NCBI RefSeq assembly: GCF_006438965.1
Contig: NZ_RCZM01000003.1
Span: 248,001 to 312,000 of the forward strand
Direction of reading: 5' to 3'
DNA: 64,000 nucleotides
From: Pedococcus bigeumensis
GTDB taxonomy: Bacteria; Actinomycetota; Actinomycetes; Actinomycetales; Dermatophilaceae
Each line of letters opens with the position of its first letter. Within the stretch, counting starts at the first letter, position 1. The position numbers and the translations under genes are program-made. This document shows positions 8,039 through 15,391 of the stretch, one piece after another. The notes beneath the pieces were generated by a model that searched no databases, had not been told where the DNA came from, and saw nothing but the letters and a program-made list of their open reading frames with translations.

Positions 8039-8689
8039 TCAGCGTGCTCGCGAGAAGTCGTTTCCTTTCGGTATCACCAAGACGACCACACCCCACCAGA
8101 GGGCACCCAGCGTGATAGCCCCCAGCGCGTCACTTGGCCTGTGCCATTGAAGTGCCACCGTGGCCACCGCGACCGCAGCGGTGATGCTGGCGGCAACAAC
8201 TGTTCCCACGAGTCGGGCGGATCGGCGCAGTACGCCCGCTACGACCAAAGTCAAGGCGACTGCCGCGGAGACGTGGCCGCTTGGGAACGAGTTCGACAGG
8301 TCGCCGCCGGGCCGCGGAAGACCCACCTTGAGGGCGTAGGCGGAGAACAACAACCCTGCGCAGGCAGCACCGACCACCCGAACGCCATGTCTGTTACGGA
8401 ACAGTCCGTAGATCAGGACCGCCAGAGAAGCCGGGACCAGGACTTCGGGACTGGCCATCCGCATGAACGTTCGGCTTGCCTGCAGTGCCGAGTTCGAACG
8501 CGGCATCATGGCGACCGTGATCGCCGAGTCGAGATCCCGGCCCCCGGACATTAGAACCAGCCCAACGTAGGCGCCTGCCAGCCCTAGCAGCCCGAGCATC
8601 ATCCACAGCCAGCCAGTGCGATGGTGCGGCCGTCGCATGCGTGACGGTGCAGCCGAAGGCACGGCCTCGTCGATGGACCCCCCAGTCAT
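8039..8689 (-). CDS. PAP2 superfamily phosphatase
   Basis: 216 residues from ATG 8689, with about five membrane helices. The three acid-phosphatase motifs are present: KVGLPRPG, FPSGHVSAAVAL (catalytic His in PSGH) and LQWHRPSDALGAI. Enzymes of this family dephosphorylate lipid phosphates such as phosphatidic acid or undecaprenyl diphosphate at the membrane. The frame is open for a further 192 codons upstream, but that part is not PAP2-like (see next entry), so the internal start is preferred. Confidence 0.85.
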   Translation of the reverse strand: MTGGSIDEAVPSAAPSRMRRPHHRTGWLWMMLGLLGLAGAYVGLVLMSGGRDLDSAITVAMMPRSNSALQASRTFMRMASPEVLVPASLAVLIYGLFRNRHGVRVVGAACAGLLFSAYALKVGLPRPGGDLSNSFPSGHVSAAVALTLVVAGVLRRSARLVGTVVAASITAAVAVATVALQWHRPSDALGAITLGALWWGVVVLVIPKGNDFSRAR

Positions 8690-9265
8690 CTCTGAAGTGT
8701 GGCAGGTGGGCACAGTTGAGAACGGGATCCCGCGCCGCCCAGCGCCAGGATCCCCCACGAACCTGCGGTGACCTGCCCAGAAGCCGCATCGCCGCACGGC
8801 TGTCCAAGCCAAGGATCCGATTCTCCGTGCCGACTGGCGAGGCAACCCACGAGCCCGACCCTGGGATGTGGAGTGGCTCCATGCGATCACACCGGCCAAC
8901 GTCCCTTGCGATGACTTCCCGCGACCTCGCAACGGCTTGGGATCTCGTGCTCCGAGCATGGCTCCCGCAACAGTACCCATGACCATCAGCGGGACACCCA
9001 TGAACAGCAACGAGTCCGAGGCCTCATAAAAGGAGCCTTGCAAGGCCATGGGCAAGAGTATGAGAACGCCTACCAACGCGAAACCGGCACCCAACCCCAT
9101 CACCGCACCGCGACTCACTCGCCCCCCCATGCGAGGAGTGTGGTGGTGGCGGGCGCCGTGCACAAGTGGGCCACCAGGCACGCCACACGCGAACAAGAGT
9201 GCTAGGACGGACAGCCCGAGCCAGGCGATGGGCTTCGTGTCGACACGAACCGACGAGCAACACAA
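8690..9265 (-). other. Open frame upstream of PAP2 with membrane segments; coding status uncertain
   Basis: In frame with the PAP2 gene and without a stop, this stretch encodes about 110 residues with three hydrophobic helices (IAWLGLSVLALLFACGV, GLGAGFALVGVLILLPMAL, LLFMGVPLMVMGTVAGAML). About 80 residues of low-information, Arg/Ser/Gly-rich sequence follow before the PAP2 domain. It could be a separate small membrane protein whose 3' end has decayed, or the N-terminus of a 408-residue fusion. No ribosome binding site decides between them. Confidence 0.4.
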
Positions 9266-9394
9266 GGCGTTTCTCCCCCGCGGTGCGATATTGACAAGGG
9301 AAGCGTCAGCGTCAACCTCACCCTTTATGGGGGGAAGTTACGACCTGAGAATGCGCACTCTCATCGGCACGACCGGACTGCGGCATGATCGGAC

Positions 9395-9793
9395 ATGGCG
9401 ATGAGATGGCACACTATCGCCGTGGTTGGACGAGCGTGGGCGTGGGAGCGTGTCTCTAGGTTCTTTCTTGACGAAGACCCTTCGGTGATCGCTGCGGCTT
9501 TGAGCGCCGGTCGGCACGCGGGTGGCCGACAGTTCTGGGAGGGGCTTTACGTCCGGCTCGCTGTCGCATTCTCGGCGGCCTTGGTCGGAGGGGGGATCCT
9601 GATGGCCATCACACCAGACGGGCCGATACGAGATGACGAGTACTACGTGGGGGGATGCCTCACTCTGGTTCTTGCAGGCCTCGCGTTCTCATGCTTGGCA
9701 GTGGCATCGGGTCGACGCTGGGCCTTGGCCGTTCTTCCCGTGTGGTGGGCCATCGTGGGTGGTCTCTGCGTCGTACTCGTCCTGAACCCATAA
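9395..9793 (+). CDS. Small membrane protein, function unknown
   Basis: 132 residues. An amphipathic N-terminal 45 residues precede three hydrophobic helices (YVRLAVAFSAALVGGGILMAI, GGCLTLVLAGLAFSCLAVASG, ALAVLPVWWAIVGGLCVVLVL). Not recognised. It is separate from its neighbours and divergent from the PAP2 region. Confidence 0.5.
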   Translation: MAMRWHTIAVVGRAWAWERVSRFFLDEDPSVIAAALSAGRHAGGRQFWEGLYVRLAVAFSAALVGGGILMAITPDGPIRDDEYYVGGCLTLVLAGLAFSCLAVASGRRWALAVLPVWWAIVGGLCVVLVLNP

Positions 9794-9927
9794 CCGTCGT
9801 CGTTCCTGACAACTCGCCTGCGGTCGCCCGGCTGAGGGCGCAGCCCGACCCAAAACCCGTTCTACGGGCGGGCGCGCAACGCCTCAGGAGCGGCATGAGC
9901 GGACGCAACTAGCGCGCCTAGGTGAAG

Positions 9928-10191
9928 ATGGGACTCATGGACGATGCGGCGCTCATCCCCTACTGGTTGGCCTTCTTGATCGGCCCCGTGCTGCTCGCGT
10001 TCGCCGCGTGGGTGCTGCCCGCCCAATTCAAAGAGGCGCAACGTCAAGTGCCCTTTCGGCGCGTCTCATCCGCGGCAGTCAACGACGCAGTCGACGCATG
10101 GTTTCCCGCAATCTGGGCAGCCGGTATGGGTGTCATCGGCACCGTCTTCGTCCTCGGAGGGCTATTCCGTTTGGCGGGCGTCGCCTTGTAG
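9928..10191 (+). CDS. Small two-helix membrane protein, function unknown
   Basis: 87 residues. Helix 1 is LIPYWLAFLIGPVLLAFAAWVLPA and helix 2 AIWAAGMGVIGTVFVLGGLFRLAGVAL, joined by a basic loop (KEAQRQVPFRRVS). An AGGTGAAG just before ATG 9928 may serve as ribosome binding site; ATG 9937 is also possible. Not recognised. Confidence 0.45.
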   Translation: MGLMDDAALIPYWLAFLIGPVLLAFAAWVLPAQFKEAQRQVPFRRVSSAAVNDAVDAWFPAIWAAGMGVIGTVFVLGGLFRLAGVAL

Positions 10192-10238
10192 AGCGCCATA
10201 CGGTCGACCCGCTTCGCGGCATGTGAGGACGTTGCGGT

Positions 10239-10523
10239 TCAGCGATCAAGGGCTGAGTGGCCCATCGCAACCTGACTCGCCGTATCGGCACCGGACCAGG
10301 TGAACCACGGGTCGGCACCGGACTTCGGTACGACCAGTGCGCCGTTCCCGGCCAGAGCGTCTCGGACCTCTCCGGTCTCGATGAATCGGCGGCTGTTGTA
10401 GGTGAAGGCCCACGCGGTGTCGTACTCCTCCACGTTGGCCAGCACCCATTCGCCCGTCTCGAACTCGCGCGACTGCTGGCTGAGCAGTGCCATAGCAACA
10501 CGGCGAGCGTCATCCTGCGTCAC
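10239..10523 (-). CDS. YrhB-domain protein (immunity-35-like)
   Basis: 94 residues. The core WVLANVEEYDTAWAFTYNSRRFIETGEVRDALAGNGALVVPKSG matches the YrhB/Imm35 fold, in which a conserved Trp-x-Phe-x-Tyr strand, an Asn/Ser-Arg-Phe turn and an Ala-Gly-Asn-Gly loop recur. Family members are often solitary immunity proteins or occur beside polymorphic toxins. No cognate toxin is visible next to it, so it is probably an orphan. Confidence 0.65.
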   Translation of the reverse strand: MTQDDARRVAMALLSQQSREFETGEWVLANVEEYDTAWAFTYNSRRFIETGEVRDALAGNGALVVPKSGADPWFTWSGADTASQVAMGHSALDR

Positions 10524-10617
10524 GTCTGGAACGCTATCGCGATGAAAACGACCCGTCCCCTCATCGGCACGATCACGATCGGATCGCGGCAGGTAGGCGT
10601 GACGAGCGAAGGGCTGG

Positions 10618-10887
10618 TCAGGGCAACATTAGGAACAGCCAGCGGAGAAATCGTCGGATGCGGCCAAGCCTGGTCTTGGGTTCTCCGGGTCCGGCGCGCA
10701 CCTGGTCGCGGGCGAGAACCACCGAAGACGTCAAAACTACGAGCAGCCCTAGGACCAGCACCGGGATGGGCAGTGGGATGAAGAACCCGGCGAACAGGGC
10801 GACGCCCGCTGCCAGTCCGGCCCACAACGCCACCATGCCGTACGCACTGCGGGGTACGAACTGACGGGCGGTCTCCTCGGGGGTCAC
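10618..10887 (-). CDS. Small membrane protein of the phosphoribosyltransferase locus
   Basis: 89 residues with two hydrophobic helices (GMVALWAGLAAGVALFAGFF and VLVLGLLVVLTSSVVLA) and a basic C-terminus (RLGRIRRFLRWLFLMLP). The start overlaps the preceding gene by four bases (ATGA), making it the last gene of a three-gene operon with the 161-aa protein and the phosphoribosyltransferase. Not recognised. Confidence 0.55.
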   Translation of the reverse strand: MTPEETARQFVPRSAYGMVALWAGLAAGVALFAGFFIPLPIPVLVLGLLVVLTSSVVLARDQVRAGPGEPKTRLGRIRRFLRWLFLMLP

Positions 10888-11369
10888 CGGACGTCCTCAG
10901 CGTGGGCGCGTTCCCGGTCGCGGTGTTTCCGGCCGTCGAACTCTCCCGCGTTGACCCTTTCCACGAGGTAAGCCAGGGCTGACTGTGGATCGCGGCCCGC
11001 AGGCACCAACTCCTTGTACAGGAGCGGTATGCGTCCCCACACACTGCGGTTCCGGCGGCGCAGAACTCCGACCTTCCACGGGCGCCCCGCGAGCCATTCA
11101 TCGACCACCCACCCCAGCAGCAGGTAGAGGACCAGACCGCAGAGGTCGATGGGAGCGAAGTCCGCCCCGAACATCTTGCCCCTGTGGACGGCGCGCACGT
11201 AGTACACCCAGTCGCCCCGCTCTATGCGAACGTCATGCGCGCCCGGCGTGAAGGGCAACGCGTTGTCGCCGCTGAAGTCGAAGAACTCCCGGACGAACCC
11301 GGTGACGTGAGCCCAGCCAGTGCCCAGTGTGCGCCGTAACGATGCCGACCGGCCGGTGCCCGGCTTCAT
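10884..11369 (-). CDS. Hypothetical protein of the phosphoribosyltransferase operon
   Basis: 161 residues, unrecognised. An aromatic-rich beta region (DVRIERGDWVYYVRAVHRGKMFGADFAPIDLCGLVLYLLLGWVVDEWLAGRPWKVGVLRRR) contains one hydrophobic helix and is followed by a basic tail. It overlaps both its upstream and downstream genes by four bases, so it is translationally coupled within the operon. Confidence 0.6.
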   Translation of the reverse strand: MKPGTGRSASLRRTLGTGWAHVTGFVREFFDFSGDNALPFTPGAHDVRIERGDWVYYVRAVHRGKMFGADFAPIDLCGLVLYLLLGWVVDEWLAGRPWKVGVLRRRNRSVWGRIPLLYKELVPAGRDPQSALAYLVERVNAGEFDGRKHRDRERAHAEDVR

Positions 11370-11941
11370 CGGTACCAGCCCAGGTCGCGTTCGTGCAGCA
11401 GCGACCGCAAGGGGAGGTCGCGTCGAAGTCGGCTCTCACGGACGGCGTCGACCAGCGTGGCGACGCCGATCCAGGTGGCGCCGGAGTCTTCGACCAGGCC
11501 TTTGACGGTCAGGGCTGTCGCGCCGGTCGCGACCCAGTCGTCAACCATCAGGACCCGATCCCCGGCCTTGACGAGGTCGCGTCGGAAGCCGAACTCGACG
11601 TGCCGGTCCTTGTAGTCCGGCGGTGACACGCGTCGTCGCCAAGCGTCGCTGTCCGCGCCTGAGCCGCGGTCTTTGCGGACCTCCACGAAGCCAACGCCGA
11701 GGGCCGTCGCGGTGAGTGTGCCGACGAGGACCCCGCGAGATTCGGGTCCGAGAACGACGGTGGGTTGGCTGTCGGCGTACAGGTCCGCGAGGGCGGGCCC
11801 GATGTCGGCGAGGAGGGCGGGGTCGCGCCACCAGCCGGTCAGGTCGGCGGCTCCGGTGTCGTCGGTGCGGTCGCCGAGCCAGGCGAACCGGTCGACCAGG
11901 GCATCCCGCAGCGCGCGAGGGCTTCTACTGGTCGTGGTCAT
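11366..11941 (-). CDS. Phosphoribosyltransferase
   Basis: 191 residues from ATG 11941. The PRPP-binding signature of type I phosphoribosyltransferases is clear in DRVLMVDDWVATGATAL (hydrophobic-Val-Asp-Asp-x-x-Ala-Thr-Gly-Ala-Thr), and the flexible region includes LGPESRGVLVG. Family members transfer phosphoribose between PRPP and a nucleobase; this one resembles adenine-phosphoribosyltransferase-like proteins by length and motif, but the base specificity is not readable. It heads a coupled three-gene operon. A decayed second copy of its N-terminus lies at 14867-14977. Confidence 0.82.
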   Translation of the reverse strand: MTTTSRSPRALRDALVDRFAWLGDRTDDTGAADLTGWWRDPALLADIGPALADLYADSQPTVVLGPESRGVLVGTLTATALGVGFVEVRKDRGSGADSDAWRRRVSPPDYKDRHVEFGFRRDLVKAGDRVLMVDDWVATGATALTVKGLVEDSGATWIGVATLVDAVRESRLRRDLPLRSLLHERDLGWYR

Positions 11942-12008
11942 GGCGTCATCGTGACAGGTGGCCGGGACACGTTCCTTGCGCTCTCCATCGGTGGGAAGTT
12001 CTGCCTGG

Positions 12009-12701
12009 TCATGGGCACGCGTCGTCGAGTGGGGACAGGCGCTTGAGGGGCCGTCCGGCCGAGTCGCGGCTGGCCCGAACCCTCTGGCCGTTCTTCGTGC
12101 GCACTTCAAGGGTCGTGTCGTCCAGCCACGCGACGCTCTCGTAGGCGTTGGGGCCGTCCGCCTGGACACAGCCCACGGTCCACTTGCGCGAGAGCAGCCC
12201 CGCGTTCTGGTGCACGGTCACGATCCGCACGGGATCGACGATGATCGGAGTGCCGTCACGGACGACTGCCGTGACCCGGCCGTCCGGGGAGCGGTCGCTC
12301 GACAGGGCAGGAGGGTTCGCCGAGTGCACCGTGTAGGCGCCGAAGCCGAGCATGACGACAAGGACGGCCAGCAGGGCGCGGAAGCCCCAGGCAGGTTGAC
12401 CTCGATGCTCATCGAACCACGACGCCGCCTGGATCAGCGTGGAGGTGCCCAGGAACCAGAACGCGGGCGGCAGGAGCCGCTCCACCCAGTAGTACGTGTC
12501 CCCGCCAAAGAAGACGAGGCAGGAGAGTGCGACGCACAGGCCGGACAGCGCGAACAGCCACCGGTGGGTCCGACGACTCCACCGGCTGTGGTCCACGACA
12601 GGGACAGGGCTGGGCTCCGGAACGGACATGGCCCGCATCGGCGGGTAGGCGGGGCCAGCAGCCCTCGATGGATCCTGGTCGCCAACGATCGGGGTGTTCA
12701 C
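12009..12701 (-). CDS. Membrane protein with exported C-terminal domain
   Basis: 230 residues from a GTG that overlaps the upstream gene by four bases. Three or four hydrophobic helices (WLFALSGLCVALSCLVFFGG, LLPPAFWFLGTSTLIQA, ALLAVLVVMLGFGAYTVHSA) are followed by a soluble beta domain (GRVTAVVRDGTPIIVDPVRIVTVHQNAGLLSRKWTVGCVQ ... YESVAWLDDTTLEVRTKNGQRVRAS). Not recognised. It is the last gene of a run of three coupled membrane-protein genes. Confidence 0.6.
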   Translation of the reverse strand: MNTPIVGDQDPSRAAGPAYPPMRAMSVPEPSPVPVVDHSRWSRRTHRWLFALSGLCVALSCLVFFGGDTYYWVERLLPPAFWFLGTSTLIQAASWFDEHRGQPAWGFRALLAVLVVMLGFGAYTVHSANPPALSSDRSPDGRVTAVVRDGTPIIVDPVRIVTVHQNAGLLSRKWTVGCVQADGPNAYESVAWLDDTTLEVRTKNGQRVRASRDSAGRPLKRLSPLDDACP

Positions 12702-13144
12702 GAGGCGTCCTTGCTTCGGTGGCTTGAACGGAACTTCGCGATCAAGGACGGTTTCGACGCCGTGGCGGGCCGACCAAGGTAGGCGATGACACCCCAGATC
12801 AGGACGAGGCCACCGATGAGGGCGGCCAAGCCACGGAACGGTGCCCACCAGACGGCTTGGTTGGCGATGTCGCGGGCAGCCTGCCCGAACGCCGCGAGTA
12901 TTCCGATGAGGATCAACAGGCCAGAGCGGATCGGGTTGTTCTCTGGGTCCCAGATCCGTCGGCGCGGAGCCTTCGTCAGGTGCCAGTACAGGCTGGCAGG
13001 AGTGAGCCGGGCCGATGGCATGCCGCTGTGACGCCCGGCCCGGGTTTCGGGCTGCGTCTGCGACGAGGCTGCGTCGTCGCCGTTCTCGTCCACTCGTGCG
13101 GTCGACGGCTCCGCACGCTGCCTGTCTTCGGGCTGTCCCGTCAT
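12698..13144 (-). CDS. Small membrane protein, function unknown
   Basis: 148 residues. A polar, low-complexity first half is followed by two hydrophobic helices (SGLLILIGILAAFGQAA and GLAALIGGLVLIWGVIAYLG). It overlaps the gene before it by ATGA and the gene after it by GTGA, so the three form one operon of unrecognised membrane proteins. Confidence 0.55.
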   Translation of the reverse strand: MTGQPEDRQRAEPSTARVDENGDDAASSQTQPETRAGRHSGMPSARLTPASLYWHLTKAPRRRIWDPENNPIRSGLLILIGILAAFGQAARDIANQAVWWAPFRGLAALIGGLVLIWGVIAYLGRPATASKPSLIAKFRSSHRSKDAS

Positions 13145-13863
13145 GGACGTCCGCGCCTTCCGGTGACCGCGACTCGGGCGCGGCGAGTGTTCTCGTACCG
13201 GGCTTGACGGCGCGTGAGAACGCCACCGCGACGGGTGCGCCGCTTGAGCCGGAGACTGTTCAGCGCGAGGAACACTCCCGTGACCCCGAGACCTCCGAAG
13301 CCGAGGGTGAGACCGAACTCGGGATCGGTGTTGTCCTCGGTCCAGTAGTCGTAGTCGACCTTGGCCATCGCAGTCAGGATCGTGCTGTCACCGTCGCGAC
13401 GGACCCGGACGTCGAGCGGGGCTTGGTAGCGGGTGATCGGGGTCGGCTGTTGCCAGCCCTCGTGAATGCCGTCGTAGAGGGGGTTGTCCTGCGCGGCGTC
13501 AACGTTCTCCAACTCAATCTGGGCGGGGTTGCCGTCGAGACGGACTCGAACACGGTCAACCTCGTGGTAGCCGCCACCGCGGCCACCGACCCAGTGAATG
13601 TGAACTTGGACATCGCCTGTGGTGACCCACTCTCCCTGCGCTTGTAGAGCGCGTGCCTCGCTCCGGTCGTGCAGGTCGAACGGGAAGTACCCGAAGCCGA
13701 TCAGGGACAGGACCGCGCAAAGGCCGACCAGCCAGGTGATGCCCTCCGTGGCGTGCCCGAGCCACGCCCAGGCGCCATCGACCCAACCGGGAACCGGCTG
13801 GGTGCGACGCGGGCGGTGGTCGATGGTCACAGGAGGATTCTCGGCATGACGGTCAGACGACAC
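13141..13863 (-). CDS. DUF3592-like membrane protein, function unknown
   Basis: 240 residues. Membrane helix ITWLVGLCAVLSLIGFGYFPF, then an extracytoplasmic beta-rich domain (GEWVTTGDVQVHIHWVGGRGGGYHEVDRVRVRLDGNPAQIEL...), and a second helix near GLTLGFGGLGVTGVFLALNSLRL followed by a very basic tail. This layout recalls DUF3592-type proteins with two helices flanking a sandwich domain, but identity is not certain. First gene of the coupled set 13863-12009. Confidence 0.55.
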   Translation of the reverse strand: MSSDRHAENPPVTIDHRPRRTQPVPGWVDGAWAWLGHATEGITWLVGLCAVLSLIGFGYFPFDLHDRSEARALQAQGEWVTTGDVQVHIHWVGGRGGGYHEVDRVRVRLDGNPAQIELENVDAAQDNPLYDGIHEGWQQPTPITRYQAPLDVRVRRDGDSTILTAMAKVDYDYWTEDNTDPEFGLTLGFGGLGVTGVFLALNSLRLKRRTRRGGVLTRRQARYENTRRARVAVTGRRGRP

Positions 13864-13906
13864 GACACGATTTGCCGGTTCCCATGGTCCGTTCCAGGAG
13901 CCGGTC

Positions 13907-14443
13907 TCATGGCGTGCAGACTGAGGCGGGGAACTGATCCCGCGGAATGATCGCCTGACCGGATGCGCCAGTCTTGGGGTCGGTCTTCGTCACCAGGACC
14001 GTGTCCGCGGTGATCGCGGTGAGGTCTTCCACGGTGAACCGGAGTTCGTCGGCGGACCACTTCTGCAGGTCGCCGAAGGCATCCAGCACGTACGTGTGCC
14101 CGGAAGTGAGTGCGCTGGCTGTCAATGGCTCGCTCGTGGTCCAGGCGTCGGCACCCTCGTCCTCCAGCGTCCAGGTCAGGAGAGCCGCGGACGGGTTCTG
14201 CCGGGACCATTCAGCGACGTGGACCATCGTCTGCGCGTTCGGGTCGTCGTCCTGGTAGATCCCGGCGCCGTCGTACTCCCCCTCACATGCCTTGGCCAGG
14301 CCGACCAGGTTCCCGGCCACGTCACGGGTGATGCCGGTCCTCCCGTCGAGGATCGGCGAACACCCGGTGACGGCTCCCAGGAGTGCGAGGCACAAGCACC
14401 CCGACGCGACCCGCCCCAGGGGTAGTCCGAGTCGTCGCATCAT
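13907..14443 (-). CDS. Putative lipoprotein, function unknown
   Basis: 178 residues from ATG 14443. The signal peptide MMRRLGLPLGRVASGCLCLALLGAVTGC ends in a lipobox (GAVTGC), then a mature domain rich in Asp and Thr. No known fold recognised. An upstream ATG (14473) would add ten residues before the basic signal start and is less likely. It is encoded just upstream of the membrane-protein operon in the same direction and may act with it at the cell surface. Confidence 0.6.
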   Translation of the reverse strand: MMRRLGLPLGRVASGCLCLALLGAVTGCSPILDGRTGITRDVAGNLVGLAKACEGEYDGAGIYQDDDPNAQTMVHVAEWSRQNPSAALLTWTLEDEGADAWTTSEPLTASALTSGHTYVLDAFGDLQKWSADELRFTVEDLTAITADTVLVTKTDPKTGASGQAIIPRDQFPASVCTP

Positions 14444-14603
14444 GCGGACATTGTCGGCATCCGCACCGGACACGTGGTGGGTCTTCGGACGGATCGTGAC
14501 CGTCGCGCAACACCCGGCACGAGTCGGCTGTAGCGGGACAGGAGCCGGTGAAGTCTCGGTGGGCCACGGTCCGCTGCGCGCGCGGCCGTTGGTCGCGCGC
14601 GAC

Positions 14604-14870
14604 TCAAGGCAAGAACAGCCAGTTCCGCCGACGCGTTGGCACCTGCTCCAAGTTCAGGCTCAACCGGAACATCAACTGCGCCAGGAGATAGGCGCCTGGC
14701 CCCATCAAGAGGTACAGGGACCCGTAGTCCGGGTTGGCCGCAGCGTAGATGCCTGCGATCACAGCCAGGGCGGTCCACAGTGCGAGCCATCGCCCCAGGG
14801 GGCGTGGGCGGATCCCCGCCCAAGGATCCCGCTGCCTCATCGGCCTCCATCCCCAGTCCCGACCATTCAA
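14604..14870 (-). CDS. Small membrane protein beside decayed phosphoribosyltransferase copy
   Basis: 88 residues with two hydrophobic helices (WLALWTALAVIAGIYAAAN and LYLLMGPGAYLLAQLMFRLSL) and a basic tail. Its ATG overlaps the stop codon of the phosphoribosyltransferase remnant by four bases, mirroring the arrangement of the intact locus at 10618-11941. Not recognised. Confidence 0.5.
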   Translation of the reverse strand: MNGRDWGWRPMRQRDPWAGIRPRPLGRWLALWTALAVIAGIYAAANPDYGSLYLLMGPGAYLLAQLMFRLSLNLEQVPTRRRNWLFLP

Positions 14871-14977
14871 CTGATGAGACTACGGGCACCCGTACCGTAC
14901 GGGCGGTGGCCGAGCCAGCCGAACCGGTCGACCAGTGTCTCGCGAAGCCCGCGCAGGTTACGACTGGTCGTGGTCAT
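14867..14977 (-). pseudogene. Remnant of phosphoribosyltransferase N-terminus
   Basis: The 36 codons from ATG 14977 (MTTTSRNLRGLRETLVDRFGWLG...) match the start of the intact enzyme at 11941 (MTTTSRSPRALRDALVDRFAWLG...). The similarity continues about 90 bases upstream of both start codons. The remainder of the enzyme, including the PRPP loop, is missing, so this is a deletion remnant of a diverged duplicate. Confidence 0.75.
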
Positions 14978-15141
14978 GACTGCATCGTGACAGGTGACCG
15001 GGACACGTTCACCGCGCTCGCGAGGGCTCCCCGGTTCGGTGTGGTCATGGGCAGATCTCGTCGTGCGTTGCCACACGGTTGAGTGGGCGGCCCGCGGCGT
15101 TGACCCTGGGATGGTCCCGCGAAAATCACCGGCTTCGGCTG

Positions 15142-15324
15142 ATGAGCGGGCACTTCCCGACCCCAGATGGCCGGGACGGGCAGAGCGCCTGGTGGTGGCC
15201 AGACACGATCACCACCTGGCTGGAGGAACAGCGGCTGACTCAGTGCCCCGAGTGTGGTGCCCGAGTTTCGAGACTCCCTCAGCACATGAGGGCCCACGAG
15301 CGGTCTCTGCCGAGCACGGTCTAG
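15142..15324 (+). CDS. Small C2H2 zinc-finger-like protein
   Basis: 60 residues starting MSGHFPTPDG. The C-terminus contains CPECGARVSRLPQHMRAH, a Cys-x2-Cys-x8-His-x3-His pattern of classical zinc-finger type, rare in bacteria apart from Ros/MucR and small actinobacterial proteins. Possibly a DNA- or protein-binding cargo factor. The upstream frame is open to 15079, so the start is uncertain. Confidence 0.45.
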   Translation: MSGHFPTPDGRDGQSAWWWPDTITTWLEEQRLTQCPECGARVSRLPQHMRAHERSLPSTV

Positions 15325-15391
15325 TCCGAAAATGAAGGGTAAGTAGGCACAGGGCTTTTCGAGTCGGAGCCAGGACTCAGCTGTTGCGGGG

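Noticed and set aside
11366-12169. Extended starts for the phosphoribosyltransferase and other genes with open upstream frames (for example 41975-43987, 46296-46389, 48106-48277)
   Set aside because: The added residues are Arg/Gly/Pro-rich, lack family similarity and often run into neighbouring genes. Internal starts with coupling or ribosome binding sites fit better.
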